From Granulicella sp. WH15 (GTDB lineage Bacteria; Acidobacteriota; Terriglobia; Terriglobales; Acidobacteriaceae): DNA of 64,000 nucleotides. Under the pieces are notes generated by a model. It was not told where the DNA came from and did not search any database. It saw nothing but the letters and a program-made list of their open reading frames with translations. Shown here in pieces: positions 54,267 through 63,618 of this stretch. The position numbers were made by a program, and so were the translations under genes. The DNA is taken from contig NZ_CP042596.1 of assembly GCF_009914315.1 (NCBI RefSeq), positions 2,666,001 through 2,730,000 on the forward strand, given 5' to 3'. Position 1 is the first letter of the stretch. Each line of letters begins with the position of its first letter.

Positions 54267-55217
54267 TTATACCTCGTAAACCCGCCATAATTCCAGATAA
54301 GCGACCAGCCGGGCCACATGGAAGAAGTCCGAGGCCACCACGTAAAACACCCCGGCTCCAACCCACCACCAGAACAGAAACTCCGGCGTCGTCACGCTCT
54401 CAAAGGGTAGCGGACAGGCCGAAAAGACCATCGCCAGCACGATCAGCGCGATCTTCACGATCCCCATCACGAGGTTGATCTCGACCAGCTTGCCCTTCAC
54501 CGGCCCCAGCTCGGTCGCGGCCTTCAGCGCCCCGGCGACGCCCAGCCCACGCTTCATTGCCAGCAGCGGAGCCATGGAGAAAGCCCAGCTCACCGCGCCC
54601 CACAGGACGAACAGCACCAGGCTCGAGATGATTACCAGCGCACAGTAACCCACCAGATTCGGCTCCTGTGCCGCCGCGATGGGACCTTCCACGCACACCC
54701 GCGCCGCCGTCCGCAGGCACCAGAACCACAGGCCAAAGCTGGCTACGAGGGCCACCATGCGGATCGTCTGCAACACCATCAGGGTCGCGGGACGCCCTTT
54801 GAGAGCCGGATCGGCACGCCGCAGAACCAGCGTCCGGCCCAGCGACGAAACGACGATCCACACCGCCACCAGCAGCGGCGCGAGCCACGCGGCAATATGT
54901 AACAAATCCGGTAGCACAACTCCCGCAGCCGCCGTAAACCGGCTGACCACGCCCATGGGGTCGGCGGTCAGCGCACCGACCGGATCGCCCATCAGTTTGC
55001 GGTCCAGCCCCAGACGAGTCAGGTCGAAGCCGTCGCCGGTGTACCGCACCAGCACCCGCTGGACCTTCACAAGCACCAGAGCCAGCGCAGGCGCGCCGAA
55101 GATCCAGCGCCACGCGATCTCGAGCCCCGTCAGCGACGGATGCTGCCAGCATAGCGTCAACGTCCGCACGAACGACTGCGTCCCCCGAACCTCTCGGCTT
55201 GCCTGCGAGGTCGCCAC
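54267..55217 (-). CDS. Hypothetical multi-pass membrane protein
   Basis: Protein of 316 residues with about six hydrophobic helices, for instance FGAPALALVLVKVQRVLV, LLHIAAWLAPLLVAVWIVV and YCALVIISSLVLFVLWGAV. I recognise no family. The start is a GTG sharing its G with the TAG stop of leuS, so its translation is coupled to that of leuS. The C-terminal half repeats a pattern of a helix, an amphipathic stretch (LGVAGALKAATELG) and another helix, as in DUF-type glycerophosphoryl membrane domains; this is a weak resemblance only. Confidence 0.75.
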   Translation of the reverse strand: MATSQASREVRGTQSFVRTLTLCWQHPSLTGLEIAWRWIFGAPALALVLVKVQRVLVRYTGDGFDLTRLGLDRKLMGDPVGALTADPMGVVSRFTAAAGVVLPDLLHIAAWLAPLLVAVWIVVSSLGRTLVLRRADPALKGRPATLMVLQTIRMVALVASFGLWFWCLRTAARVCVEGPIAAAQEPNLVGYCALVIISSLVLFVLWGAVSWAFSMAPLLAMKRGLGVAGALKAATELGPVKGKLVEINLVMGIVKIALIVLAMVFSACPLPFESVTTPEFLFWWWVGAGVFYVVASDFFHVARLVAYLELWRVYEV

Positions 55218-57769
55218 TACTTCACGACCAGGTTGACGAGCTTGCCCTGCACCACGATCACCTTCACGACGGTCTTGCCCACGACGCGGCCCGTCACCTT
55301 CTCGTCCGCGACCGCGGCTTCCTTGATCGCGGCCTCGTCGCTGCCCGCGGCCAGCCGCACCACGGTGACGAGCTTGCCGTTCACCTGCACCGGCACCTCG
55401 ATCTCGTCCTCCTTAGCCATCTCCTCGTTCGCAACCGGCCACGGCGAGCGGAAGACCACGCCGCCGTCACCGACCTGCTGCCACAGCTCCGCCGCGAGAT
55501 AAGGCGCAAAGGGTGCGATCAACTGGACCAGCACCCGCATCGTCTCGCCCCATATCTCGGGGCTCGTGGAGGCGACCTCCGCCTCAACCAGATACGCCTC
55601 GTTCACCAACTGCATGATGGCCGCGATGGTCGTGTTGAAGTGCCAGCGCCCGTCGAAGTCCCAGGTGATCTTGGCGATGGTCTGGTGCGTCTTGCGCTGC
55701 AGCCTGCGCGCGGCATCACCGGGTTCGCCGCCCTCGCCAGCAGCGGGAGCACGCCGCACCAGCGTATACACGCGGCTCAGGAAGCGCGAGATGCCCGCGA
55801 CGCCTTCCTCCTGCCACTCCAGGTCGCGATCCGGCGGGGCCGCGAAGAGCGCGTACATCCTCGTCGCGTCCGCGCCGTAACGCTCGATCATCAGGTCGGG
55901 CGAGATCACGTTGCCGCGCGACTTAGACATCTTTGCGCCGTCCTTGATGACCATGCCCTGCGTGAACAGACGTTCGGCAGGCTCATCGTTCACGATCAGG
56001 CCGAGGTCGCGCATCACCTTCGTCCAGAAGCGCGAGTAGATGAGGTGCAGGATCGCGTGTTCGACGCCGCCGATGTACTGGTCGATCGGGAACCAGTAGG
56101 CCACCTTCTCGGAGTCGAACGGAGCCGTCGTGTTCTTCGAGTCGGTGTAGCGGTAGAAGTACCAGCTCGAGTCCACGAAGGTATCCATCGTGTCGGTCTC
56201 GCGCCGGGCCGTTCCGCCGCAGGTCGGGCAGGTCGTATTCACGAACTCGGGCACACGGCCCAGCGGCGAGCCGCCCTCCTGCGTGATGGCGATCTGTTCA
56301 GGTAACAAAATCGGTAACGAATTCTCCGGCGCCGGCTGAGGCTGCTCGGGGTCGCACTTGCCGCTGGTGCAGTAGACCATCGGGATCGGCGTTCCCCAGT
56401 AGCGTTGGCGGCTTACGCCCCAATCTTTCAGGCGATATGTAACCGTCGGAGTGCCAAATTCGCTGGCCTTCGCGAAGGCGGCCATCTTCTCCTGAGCCTC
56501 AAGGCACGCCATGCCGGTCCACTCACCCGAGTCGATCAGCACAGCCTCTGCTTCGCCGGTATAAGGCAACGCGGGCTCTTCTGTTGCTCCAGCCGGAGCA
56601 ATGCTGCGGCGAATGGGCAGGCCATACTTCGAAGCAAACTCGAAGTCGCGCTCATCGTGCGCCGGAACGCTCATGATCGCGCCCGTGCCGTAGTCCGCAA
56701 GGATGTAATTTGCAACCCAAACAGGTACTTGTTCGCCGTTGAAGGGGTTCACCGCGAACCGTCCCGTGGCCACGCCGTGCTTTTCGATAGCGCCGATATC
56801 CCCGGCCTCGCGGGCAGCCTTCTGCTGCGCCAGCATCTCTTCAATCTGCGCGGCCAGCTCGGGATTAGTCGCGGCAAAGGCCTTAGCCACCGGATGCTCC
56901 GGGGCAAGCTGTACCGAGGTCGCGCCGTAGATCGTGTCCACGCGCGTCGTGAAGACCTTCACCGTCTCGCCCGAGGCCACGACGTTGAAGTCCACGAAGG
57001 TGCCCTCGCTGCGCCCGATCCAGTTGCGCTGCATCGTCCGCACCTTCTCGGGCCAGCCCTCGAGCTTATCGAGCCCGTCCAGCAACTGGTCCGCATACTT
57101 GGTGATGCGCAGGAACCACTGGGTCAGGTCGCGCTGCTCGACCAGCGTGTCCTCGTGCCGCCAGCAACGGCCGTTGATGACCTGCTCGTTGGCCAGCACG
57201 GTGCAGCACTTCGGGCACCAGTTCACCTTGCTCTTCTTGCGGTAGGCAAGGCCCGCCTCGAACATCTTCAGGAAGAACCACTGGTTCCAGCGGTAGTAAT
57301 CCGGCAGGCAGGTCGTCACCTCGCTCGACCAGTCGAAGCTCATACCCAGGCGCTGGAACTGCTTGCGCATGGCCGCGATGTTCGAGAGCGTCCACTCCCG
57401 CGGCGGCACATGATTCTTGAGCGCGGCGTTTTCGGCAGGAAGCCCGAACGCATCCCAGCCCATCGGATGTAGAACGTTGTGGCCACGCATCCACATGAAT
57501 CGCGCCAGCGCGTCGCCGATGGCATAGTTGCGCACATGCCCGATGTGCAATTGCCCGCTCGGGTACGGCAGCATCTCCAGGCAGTAGTACTTCGGCTTGC
57601 CCGAGTCGTGCGGCTCGGCGGCGTAGAGCGTCTCGTCCGCGTCCCAAACAGCCTGCCATCTCGGCTCGATCTCGGCCGGTGCATACCGCTGCGCTCCGCC
57701 CTGCTCGGCAGATGTTTCAATCGTCGTAGCGGTTTTCCCGCCGTTTTCATCTAAAATTTGCTCACTCAT
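55217..57769 (-). CDS. leuS: Leucyl-tRNA synthetase
   Basis: Class I synthetase, 850 residues from the ATG at 57769; an ATG-initiated extension to 57814 is possible but adds an unusual tail. The HIGH motif is in PYPSGQLHIGHVRNY and KMSKS in GAKMSKSRGNV. The zinc domain is CPKCCTVL, and the editing domain contains TTRVDTIYGATS. The insertion with ALPYTG is typical of bacterial LeuRS. It is followed by the GTG-coupled membrane protein. Confidence 0.97.
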   Translation of the reverse strand: MSEQILDENGGKTATTIETSAEQGGAQRYAPAEIEPRWQAVWDADETLYAAEPHDSGKPKYYCLEMLPYPSGQLHIGHVRNYAIGDALARFMWMRGHNVLHPMGWDAFGLPAENAALKNHVPPREWTLSNIAAMRKQFQRLGMSFDWSSEVTTCLPDYYRWNQWFFLKMFEAGLAYRKKSKVNWCPKCCTVLANEQVINGRCWRHEDTLVEQRDLTQWFLRITKYADQLLDGLDKLEGWPEKVRTMQRNWIGRSEGTFVDFNVVASGETVKVFTTRVDTIYGATSVQLAPEHPVAKAFAATNPELAAQIEEMLAQQKAAREAGDIGAIEKHGVATGRFAVNPFNGEQVPVWVANYILADYGTGAIMSVPAHDERDFEFASKYGLPIRRSIAPAGATEEPALPYTGEAEAVLIDSGEWTGMACLEAQEKMAAFAKASEFGTPTVTYRLKDWGVSRQRYWGTPIPMVYCTSGKCDPEQPQPAPENSLPILLPEQIAITQEGGSPLGRVPEFVNTTCPTCGGTARRETDTMDTFVDSSWYFYRYTDSKNTTAPFDSEKVAYWFPIDQYIGGVEHAILHLIYSRFWTKVMRDLGLIVNDEPAERLFTQGMVIKDGAKMSKSRGNVISPDLMIERYGADATRMYALFAAPPDRDLEWQEEGVAGISRFLSRVYTLVRRAPAAGEGGEPGDAARRLQRKTHQTIAKITWDFDGRWHFNTTIAAIMQLVNEAYLVEAEVASTSPEIWGETMRVLVQLIAPFAPYLAAELWQQVGDGGVVFRSPWPVANEEMAKEDEIEVPVQVNGKLVTVVRLAAGSDEAAIKEAAVADEKVTGRVVGKTVVKVIVVQGKLVNLVVK

Positions 57770-57886
57770 CGCATCTTCATTGTACCGCTCGGCTGTAACT
57801 TCCCTGCTACGCATGGCTTACATCAAAGAATCCTGAGAGCCTCGGCGACAATCACACATGCAGGCAGTAATTAAGGAGCACAGACC

Positions 57887-58333
57887 GTGACCCTCGCCCT
57901 CATCATCCTTGCCCTCATCCTCGTCGCCGCGCTGCTCGTCTGGCGCAAACGTGTCCGCGACCGGGAGGAGCTGGAACGCTACACCGTCTCCCCGCAGGAA
58001 CTCGCCCGTATGCTCAAATCGAACCCCGACGTTCTCCTGCTGGACGTCCGCTTGCCGCTCGACCTGCTGGCCGACTCCACCATCATCCCCGGCGCGCAAC
58101 GCATCGCACCCCAGGAGATCCTCGCCAACCCGGAGCTGGTGCCACAGGATAAGGACGCCATCGTCTACTGCACCTGCCCCGGCGACAAGACCAGCCGCAA
58201 GATCATCGGACGCGCCCTCAGCCTGAACTTTACCCGCATCAAGCTGCTGCGCGGCGGACTGGGCGCATGGAAAGAGAACGGCTTCCCCGTCGAGCCGTAC
58301 ACACAGAGCTTTCACCTGGACACCCTGCGTTGA
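57887..58333 (+). CDS. Membrane-anchored rhodanese-like protein
   Basis: Protein of 148 residues: one N-terminal helix (about 2-19, TLALIILALILVAALLVW) followed by a short basic linker and a rhodanese domain (about 30-140). The domain has VLLLDVRLPLD and the active-site loop YCTCPGDKTS, with the cysteine near residue 95. The start is GTG 57887 with AAGGAG nine bases upstream. It would move or bind sulfane sulfur on the cytoplasmic or periplasmic face of the membrane. Reading is divergent from leuS. Confidence 0.87.
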   Translation: MTLALIILALILVAALLVWRKRVRDREELERYTVSPQELARMLKSNPDVLLLDVRLPLDLLADSTIIPGAQRIAPQEILANPELVPQDKDAIVYCTCPGDKTSRKIIGRALSLNFTRIKLLRGGLGAWKENGFPVEPYTQSFHLDTLR

Positions 58334-58357
58334 AACACCCTTGCACTTTGCTTCGGC

Positions 58358-59017
58358 TTAGATCCGCTTAATGGTCGCCAGCCAGGCCGACGCTCCGTTA
58401 TCGTGGATTCTCGTCTGCATCCGGCCCGGTTTTATGGAGGCGATCTGCCATCCGCTGCCGGGTGGGAACGCCGCTATCAGCTCTTCCCGGCGGACGGGGT
58501 GCGGGCCGACACCCGGCCCCTCGTCGCTGAAGCACAATACATACAGGGTTCCGCCCTGCTCGGCTACCGATGCCAGACTTGCCACATACTCTGGCCGCTC
58601 GTCCGCGTTGAAGGTGTGGAACAGCGCGCAGTCCAGTACCGTCCTGAAGCTGCGGTCCAGACGTTCCAGATGGAGCGCGTCCGCCACAGCAAACTCCGCC
58701 TTGACCCCACGGTCGACAGCCTTCTTCCGGGCCATCGCCAGCGCCGTCTCGGCTACGTCGACTCCCAGAACCGGCAGTCCCATCGCGGCGGCAAGAAGAG
58801 AGTGCTCACCGGTCCCGCAGCCTACATCGAGCACCGCTCCGGCAAATCCGCCCTCGGATGCCAGCCGAGCGATCTCCGGCTGAGGCTGACCAATATCCCA
58901 GGGGGCAGGGCCGTTGTGGTACGACGCATCCCAGGGCACTCCCGTCATCCGCTCGTGGCTGGTTGGGTTCCGGCCACCGAATGGATCGTCAGCGAGGGTT
59001 TCTGATCGCTCTGACAA
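58358..59017 (-). CDS. Class I SAM-dependent methyltransferase
   Basis: Methyltransferase of 219 residues with motif I VLDVGCGTGEH near residues 63-73, VLGVDVAETAL as motif II, and FAVADALHLERLD as motif III. The N-terminal PWDASYHNGPAPWDIGQPQP is found in a group sometimes linked to thiol or small-molecule methylation (TPMT-like), a weak hint only. It is a lone gene between the rhodanese and nfo. Confidence 0.88.
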   Translation of the reverse strand: MSERSETLADDPFGGRNPTSHERMTGVPWDASYHNGPAPWDIGQPQPEIARLASEGGFAGAVLDVGCGTGEHSLLAAAMGLPVLGVDVAETALAMARKKAVDRGVKAEFAVADALHLERLDRSFRTVLDCALFHTFNADERPEYVASLASVAEQGGTLYVLCFSDEGPGVGPHPVRREELIAAFPPGSGWQIASIKPGRMQTRIHDNGASAWLATIKRI

Positions 59018-59090
59018 CTTAGCCCCCTTCCTGCAACGAATCTGGCGGCCTCATCCTAGCACGCAGCTCTACAGGGTTGGAAGAGTTCTC

Positions 59091-59960
59091 TCAGCCCGCA
59101 GCCAGCGTCCTCAGCACGCCCACATTCCGAGCCTCATCTCCCGGCGCATCCACCGGCGTCTCCGCGATAAACGCCGCGCCTGCAAACCGCTTATCGTGCA
59201 GCAGTCTCCGGAACGCCTCCGCCCCGATAGTCCCCTCGCCGATATGCTCGTGCCGGTCCAGTTTCGACCCAAACGGAGCCTTGGCATCGTTGCAGTGCCA
59301 CACCTTCACCGCGTCGAAGCCCACCGTGTCGCCCACCAGCTTCATCGTCTCGATATAGCCGTCGGCCGAGACGATATCGTACCCCGCCACATGAACATGG
59401 CAGGTATCGAGGCAGACCGCCACCGGCGCGCAGGCCTTCAGACACTCCACCAACTCGGCCACCTGCTCCAGCTTGCCGCCGAGCGAAAACTCCGCGCCAG
59501 CCGTGTTCTCGATCAGGATTCTAAAGTCGTGATCCTGCCACGGCAGCCCGTCGATGGCCCGTTCGATGGACTCCGCCGCCAGCCGCAGCCCCTCATCCCG
59601 CGTCAGCCCCTTCCAGCTTCCCGGATGCAGCACCAGATACTCGGCCCCCAGCGCCAGCGCACGCTCCACCTCGCCCCGGAAGGCGGCCGTCGCGTTCACC
59701 CGCACACTCTCGGTCTGGCTGCACAGGTTGATGAGGTAGCTGGCGTGGATCGCCACCGGCCCGATGTCATGCTGCGCCCGCAGCGCCTTCATCTTGGCCG
59801 CGTCCTCCGGCTTCACGGGAGCCGCCTTCCACTGCCGCGGGCTCGAGGAGAAGATCTGGAAGGTGTTCGCCCCAGCCTCCACCGCCCGGTTCACTGCCGT
59901 CCAGGCCCCGCCCGTCGTTCCAAGATGCACACCGATCCGTTTACGCTTGTCATTCGCCAT
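59091..59960 (-). CDS. nfo: Deoxyribonuclease IV (Nfo-type endonuclease)
   Basis: Zinc-dependent AP endonuclease of 289 residues, acting in base-excision repair. The conserved metal-ligand blocks are in order: GVHLGTTGGAWTAV, AIHASYLINLCS, LVLHPGSWKG, ILIENTAGAEFSLGG, VCLDTCHVHVAGYD, WHCNDAKAPFGSKLDRHEHIGEG and FIAETPVDAPGDEA. All expected histidines, aspartates and glutamates are present. It is not in an obvious operon. Confidence 0.96.
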   Translation of the reverse strand: MANDKRKRIGVHLGTTGGAWTAVNRAVEAGANTFQIFSSSPRQWKAAPVKPEDAAKMKALRAQHDIGPVAIHASYLINLCSQTESVRVNATAAFRGEVERALALGAEYLVLHPGSWKGLTRDEGLRLAAESIERAIDGLPWQDHDFRILIENTAGAEFSLGGKLEQVAELVECLKACAPVAVCLDTCHVHVAGYDIVSADGYIETMKLVGDTVGFDAVKVWHCNDAKAPFGSKLDRHEHIGEGTIGAEAFRRLLHDKRFAGAAFIAETPVDAPGDEARNVGVLRTLAAG

Positions 59961-60082
59961 TCCTCCAGCTTAAATGCGTCGCGGTGGTTCCGGCTATCCA
60001 CAACAGCGGTTGCTCAAAACTCGCACACGCCGCCAAGTCCCGGCACGTCCGCCGATGAGGTGGATGTTGGCCGGTATTCTGC

Positions 60083-60113
60083 GCGAAAGTTGTCAGCAGT
60101 CCGCAACTTTCGC
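60083..60113. promoter_or_regulatory. Inverted repeat upstream of small lipoprotein gene
   Basis: A ten-base inverted repeat, GCGAAAGTTG (60083-60092) and CAACTTTCGC (60104-60113), with an 11-base gap. It lies 94 bases before the lipoprotein start and is followed by an AT-rich stretch. It may be a regulator site or a leader hairpin. Confidence 0.4.
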
Positions 60114-60206
60114 TATAAATTACACGTCTTTACTCATGCGCGGCACACTCACACGATGCCGCGGCGGGCTTATTGTCTTTTCGAATGAAATGACTGGAGC
60201 ATTACC

Positions 60207-60449
60207 ATGTCTCTGTTCAAGCCTTCTACCACTCTTCTCCTGCTTCTGGCCGCCACCACGGGCTGCAACGGCTCCCACCTACCCAACTTCGCGCATACCA
60301 CGGGCCTCCGCGGCACCGTCCGCGACACCGGGCCGCTGGTCACCAACCGCGCCGAGATGACCGGCTACGATCCCCACAACCACGTCGACGTGCCCGCGAA
60401 CTCGCCCCGACTGGTGCCGGCCACGGAGCAGCGACGATATCGCCATTAG
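60207..60449 (+). CDS. Small putative lipoprotein
   Basis: Protein of 80 residues. A signal peptide (SLFKPSTTLLLLLAATTG) runs to a cysteine at position 20 in AATTGCNGS, a plausible though not perfect lipobox. GGAG stands nine bases before the ATG. The rest is polar (DPHNHVDVPANSP) with no family I recognise. It would be a small outer- or inner-membrane lipoprotein. Confidence 0.6.
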   Translation: MSLFKPSTTLLLLLAATTGCNGSHLPNFAHTTGLRGTVRDTGPLVTNRAEMTGYDPHNHVDVPANSPRLVPATEQRRYRH

Positions 60450-60490
60450 AGTGATGTCCTTTGGGGAAGAGATTCCCTCAAACAGCAAAA

Positions 60491-60515
60491 CGCGGCTCCG
60501 GAGACCAGAGCCGCG
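60491..60515 (-). terminator. Intrinsic terminator after CysJ-like gene
   Basis: An eight-base stem, CGCGGCTC with GAGCCGCG, and a nine-base loop. On the minus strand the stem is followed by TTTTGCTGTTT. It lies 22 bases past the stop of the reductase and could also act on the lipoprotein transcript from the other side. Confidence 0.75.
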
Positions 60516-60536
60516 CTTCACAAAATTGAACGCCGG

Positions 60537-61709
60537 TTAGTAGACGTCCCGCTGATACCGCTTGTCCTTCTTCATCGCCGTCAGGTATTCGTTGGCGTGT
60601 TCCAGCGTGCCGTTCGAACCCTTCGCGATCACGTCCAGCAGAGCCAGTTCCACGTCCTTGGCCATCCGGGTCGCGTCGCCGCAGACGTAGAAGTAAGCTC
60701 CGCGCTCGAGCCAGTTGTACAGCTCCGCAGCCTGTTCCTGCATACGGTCCTGCACGTAGACCTTCTTCGCCTGGTCGCGCGAGAACGCCGTATCCAGCCG
60801 CGTCAGCACGCCTTCCTTGTGCATGGCCTCAAGCTCGTCCTTGTACAGGAAGTCCAGCGCCGCACGCTGCTCGCCAAAGAACAGCCAGTTGTCGCCCGGC
60901 TGCCCGGTGGCCTTGCGCTCCTCAAGGAACGAGCGGAACGGAGCAATGCCCGTTCCCGGCCCGATCATAATCACCGGAGCCGACGTGTCCTCCGGCAAAC
61001 GGAACTGGTTGTTCGCGTGCAGGAAGATCGGCATCCTGCCGCCTACCGGAGCGCGCTCGCCCAGGTGCCCGCTCGCCAGCCCCTGGCGGTTGCGTCCGTG
61101 CGCGTCGTAGCGCACCACGCGGACCGTGGTCTGCACCCCATCCGGGTGCATCGCCTGGCTGGAGGCGATTGAGTACATCCTCGGCGTCAAACGCGCCAGC
61201 ACCTGAAAAAGCTGCTGCGGAGCCGTGATCGTCCCCGGAAAGTCCGTCAGCAGGTCGATGAACTCGCGCCCGTAGCAGTACTCCTCGGCCCGAGCCTTGT
61301 TGTCCGGACCGGCCATCGCCTTCAGGCCCTCGACCGTCGGGTTGAGCTTCGCCAACTGGCCCACACTGCTGCGCGTCAGCTTGCCGATCGCCAGCCGCGT
61401 CTCCAGCGCCTCGAGCAGCGAAATCTCGACCTTGTAATGATCCAGAACGCGCTCGTCGCCCTTCGCGCCCAGCGCCTTCAGCACCTCGGCCACGGCCTCT
61501 TCGCGGTTGGTCGGGATGATGCCGACCGCGTCTCCGGGCGTGTACTCCATGCCCTCTTCCAGAGACAGTTCAATGTGCCGGGTCTCCTTCTCGGAGCCCT
61601 CCGCCGTCAGCAGCTCGTTCACTCGCACATCGGCGATAAAGGGGTTGTTCCTGGTATATTTCTGCGCATGACCCGCACCCGCGGGCGCGGTCTCTAACGT
61701 TTCGCTCAT
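60537..61709 (-). CDS. CysJ-like flavoprotein reductase lacking the flavodoxin domain
   Basis: FAD/NADPH oxidoreductase of 390 residues, matching the C-terminal two-thirds of sulfite reductase alpha subunit (CysJ) and related diflavin reductases. The FAD site has RMYSIASSQ near residues 180-188, the NADPH site MIGPGTGIAPFRSFLEERKA, and the end YQRDVY is as in CysJ. The usual N-terminal FMN (flavodoxin) domain is absent; the protein starts with a short tail and the connecting domain. It may take electrons straight to a soluble partner. No cysI or other sulfite reductase gene adjoins it. Confidence 0.87.
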   Translation of the reverse strand: MSETLETAPAGAGHAQKYTRNNPFIADVRVNELLTAEGSEKETRHIELSLEEGMEYTPGDAVGIIPTNREEAVAEVLKALGAKGDERVLDHYKVEISLLEALETRLAIGKLTRSSVGQLAKLNPTVEGLKAMAGPDNKARAEEYCYGREFIDLLTDFPGTITAPQQLFQVLARLTPRMYSIASSQAMHPDGVQTTVRVVRYDAHGRNRQGLASGHLGERAPVGGRMPIFLHANNQFRLPEDTSAPVIMIGPGTGIAPFRSFLEERKATGQPGDNWLFFGEQRAALDFLYKDELEAMHKEGVLTRLDTAFSRDQAKKVYVQDRMQEQAAELYNWLERGAYFYVCGDATRMAKDVELALLDVIAKGSNGTLEHANEYLTAMKKDKRYQRDVY

Positions 61710-61769
61710 TCGTCCATATTAAGCGATTTGCTGCCCTTTAGGCGATATCTCCGACAAAAAGACTCCGAT

Positions 61770-62486
61770 TTAGAACTGCGCCTGCGACTCCCTCAGCCTC
61801 CGGGCCGGCTCGGCCAGCTTCGTCAGCTTCACCCCGTAGTAGCCTCGCACCGAGATCAGCTCCCCGAAGGCCACAATCCTGCGGCCCACCAGAATATTGA
61901 CCGGCGCGTGGACCGCCCGCTCCAGCACGATCGCATCCCCCGCGGTAAGGTCCATGATCTGGTGCAGCAGCATGGTCTTCGAACCGAAGCAGAGCGACGC
62001 GGGCAGACGTATGTCGTTCAAGGTGTGATCCGCATCGGTGTCTCCCTCGGCCAGCACCCCTCGCGTCTTCCCGTATAGTTGCACCATCTCCGCCGCGCCT
62101 GCCGACTTCCTCTGGAAGCCGCTGATGCGCACGCCCAGATAACTCCCCGCCGGCTCGAACGAGACGTTGGCCAGAAAGACCTCCTCAGCCAGCAGAGGCA
62201 CGTCGTCCCGCGACAGCCACGAAGAGAGCATTACCTGACCCTCCCGCAGCTCGACCAGTTCCTTCAGAGAGAGCGGCGGCAGCGGAATCGTAACCACCAA
62301 CTGCACCGGCAGCCGCGAACAGACCTGCCAGCGCTGCTCTTCAACAGGGCGCGCAGGCACCTGCTCCTGAGGCTGCTCCGCTCCCTCCGTGCCCCCGCTG
62401 AACGACGCCAGCGCGCTGCTTGGCTCGACACCCACCAGAGCCGCCCCATTTGCTGCTGAATCCACCGCGCCAGCGATCCCGTTCAT
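61770..62486 (-). CDS. fliN: FliN-like flagellar switch protein with two SpoA domains
   Basis: Protein of 238 residues from the ATG at 62486 (GGGGG just upstream); a longer frame to 62528 is less likely. A Ser/Ala/Glu-rich N-terminal stretch precedes two SpoA-type domains: about 75-145 (LVVTIPLPPLSLKELVELREGQ...) and about 165-232 (LPASLCFGSKTMLLHQIMDLTAGD and VFGELI-like VAFGELISVRGYYGVKLTKL). The second is a classic FliN sequence. A two-SpoA chain recalls FliY or HrcQ arrangements. It lies divergent from the FliM-like gene, with 124 bases between starts. Confidence 0.87.
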   Translation of the reverse strand: MNGIAGAVDSAANGAALVGVEPSSALASFSGGTEGAEQPQEQVPARPVEEQRWQVCSRLPVQLVVTIPLPPLSLKELVELREGQVMLSSWLSRDDVPLLAEEVFLANVSFEPAGSYLGVRISGFQRKSAGAAEMVQLYGKTRGVLAEGDTDADHTLNDIRLPASLCFGSKTMLLHQIMDLTAGDAIVLERAVHAPVNILVGRRIVAFGELISVRGYYGVKLTKLAEPARRLRESQAQF

Positions 62487-62610
62487 CCCCCACTGCCTCC
62501 ACTGTTTACAGACTTGAGAGCAATCCAAAGACCTTCTCGTTCGACGGGCCGTTAGACGGATCTAATCTCTCCCCGCCGCGCAAGGCCGATAACTTGCACT
62601 GACTCCCGGC

Positions 62611-63573
62611 ATGGATCAACAAGCTCAACAAGATCAGCAGCCCGGTCAGCCCCTCGACGCTCCCTTCAGCCCGGCCAGTGCAGCCGAAGCCGCCGAGCCC
62701 GTCAACTTCGCCGATCGCAAGTCCATCAACGCCGAGCAGATGGCCATGCTCTTCGGCCTGAACCAGGCGTTCTCGCGCTCGCTCAGCCTCAAGCTCTCGG
62801 CCTGGCTCGGGGCCTCGATCCGAATCTCCATGACCGCGGCCGAGCGCTGCCTCTACCAGAACCTGCTCGAGACCATCGCCATCGAGTCCTCGCACTTCGG
62901 CCAGTGCCGCTTCCGCTCACCCGACTCCCGCGTGCTCTTCGCGCTCGACCTCGCGCTGGTAGAGCCGGTCGTCAACCTGGGCCTCGGCGGCCTGACCGAC
63001 ATCACCGGCACCGGAGCCAAGCGCGATATCACCCAGATCGACATTGCCCTCGTGAACATCCTCTTCTCCATGATCTGCGCCGAGATGAACCACATGTGGA
63101 TCACCTGCAAGCTCGTCGCCGACTTCGAGTCCGAGGTGCCGCGCGCCAACGCCGCCCGCTTCTTTACGCACTCGGAGAACGTTCTCTCCTTTATCTACGA
63201 GGTGCAGATCGGCAACATCCAGGGCACCTTCCAGATGGCCTTCGCCACGGCGGTCTCGGATGTGGTGCTCCGCGAGATCGACCGCCATGACAGCCAGCGA
63301 ATCCAGCCACCCGCCACCCGCGAGATCCTCGAGCGCCGCCTTAGCGAGGTAGTCCAGCCGGTGACGCTGCGGCTCCCTCCCTTCCGCGTGCTGGCGTCAG
63401 CTATCACACAGTTGCAGCCCGGCCAGATCCTCAAATCCAATCTCGCCCGAGCCACGCCCTTCCGCTTCGCCGCTCCTCCGGGAGGCCCAGTGTGGGAGGC
63501 TACGGCGGTAGTCGTCGACAGCCGCGTCTCCGCCCGGCTCGAACGCAGTTGCCCCTCGGAACTGCCGAATTAA
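62611..63573 (+). CDS. fliM: FliM-like flagellar switch protein
   Basis: C-ring protein of 320 residues. The FliM middle domain is clear: INAEQMAMLFGLNQAFSRSLSLKLSAWL, then DLALVEPVVNLGLGGLTD (GGxG-type loop) and ITQIDIALVNILFSMICAEM. A SpoA-like C-terminus follows (QPVTLRLPPFRVLASAITQLQPGQIL). The N-terminal EIDALL motif that binds CheY-phosphate is absent; residues 1-35 are Gln/Ala-rich instead. Other flagellar genes are not in the window. Confidence 0.88.
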   Translation: MDQQAQQDQQPGQPLDAPFSPASAAEAAEPVNFADRKSINAEQMAMLFGLNQAFSRSLSLKLSAWLGASIRISMTAAERCLYQNLLETIAIESSHFGQCRFRSPDSRVLFALDLALVEPVVNLGLGGLTDITGTGAKRDITQIDIALVNILFSMICAEMNHMWITCKLVADFESEVPRANAARFFTHSENVLSFIYEVQIGNIQGTFQMAFATAVSDVVLREIDRHDSQRIQPPATREILERRLSEVVQPVTLRLPPFRVLASAITQLQPGQILKSNLARATPFRFAAPPGGPVWEATAVVVDSRVSARLERSCPSELPN

Positions 63574-63618
63574 TCGCGACTCTGCCGGGTGCCAGATGGC
63601 GCGCTGTAAACTCTAAGA

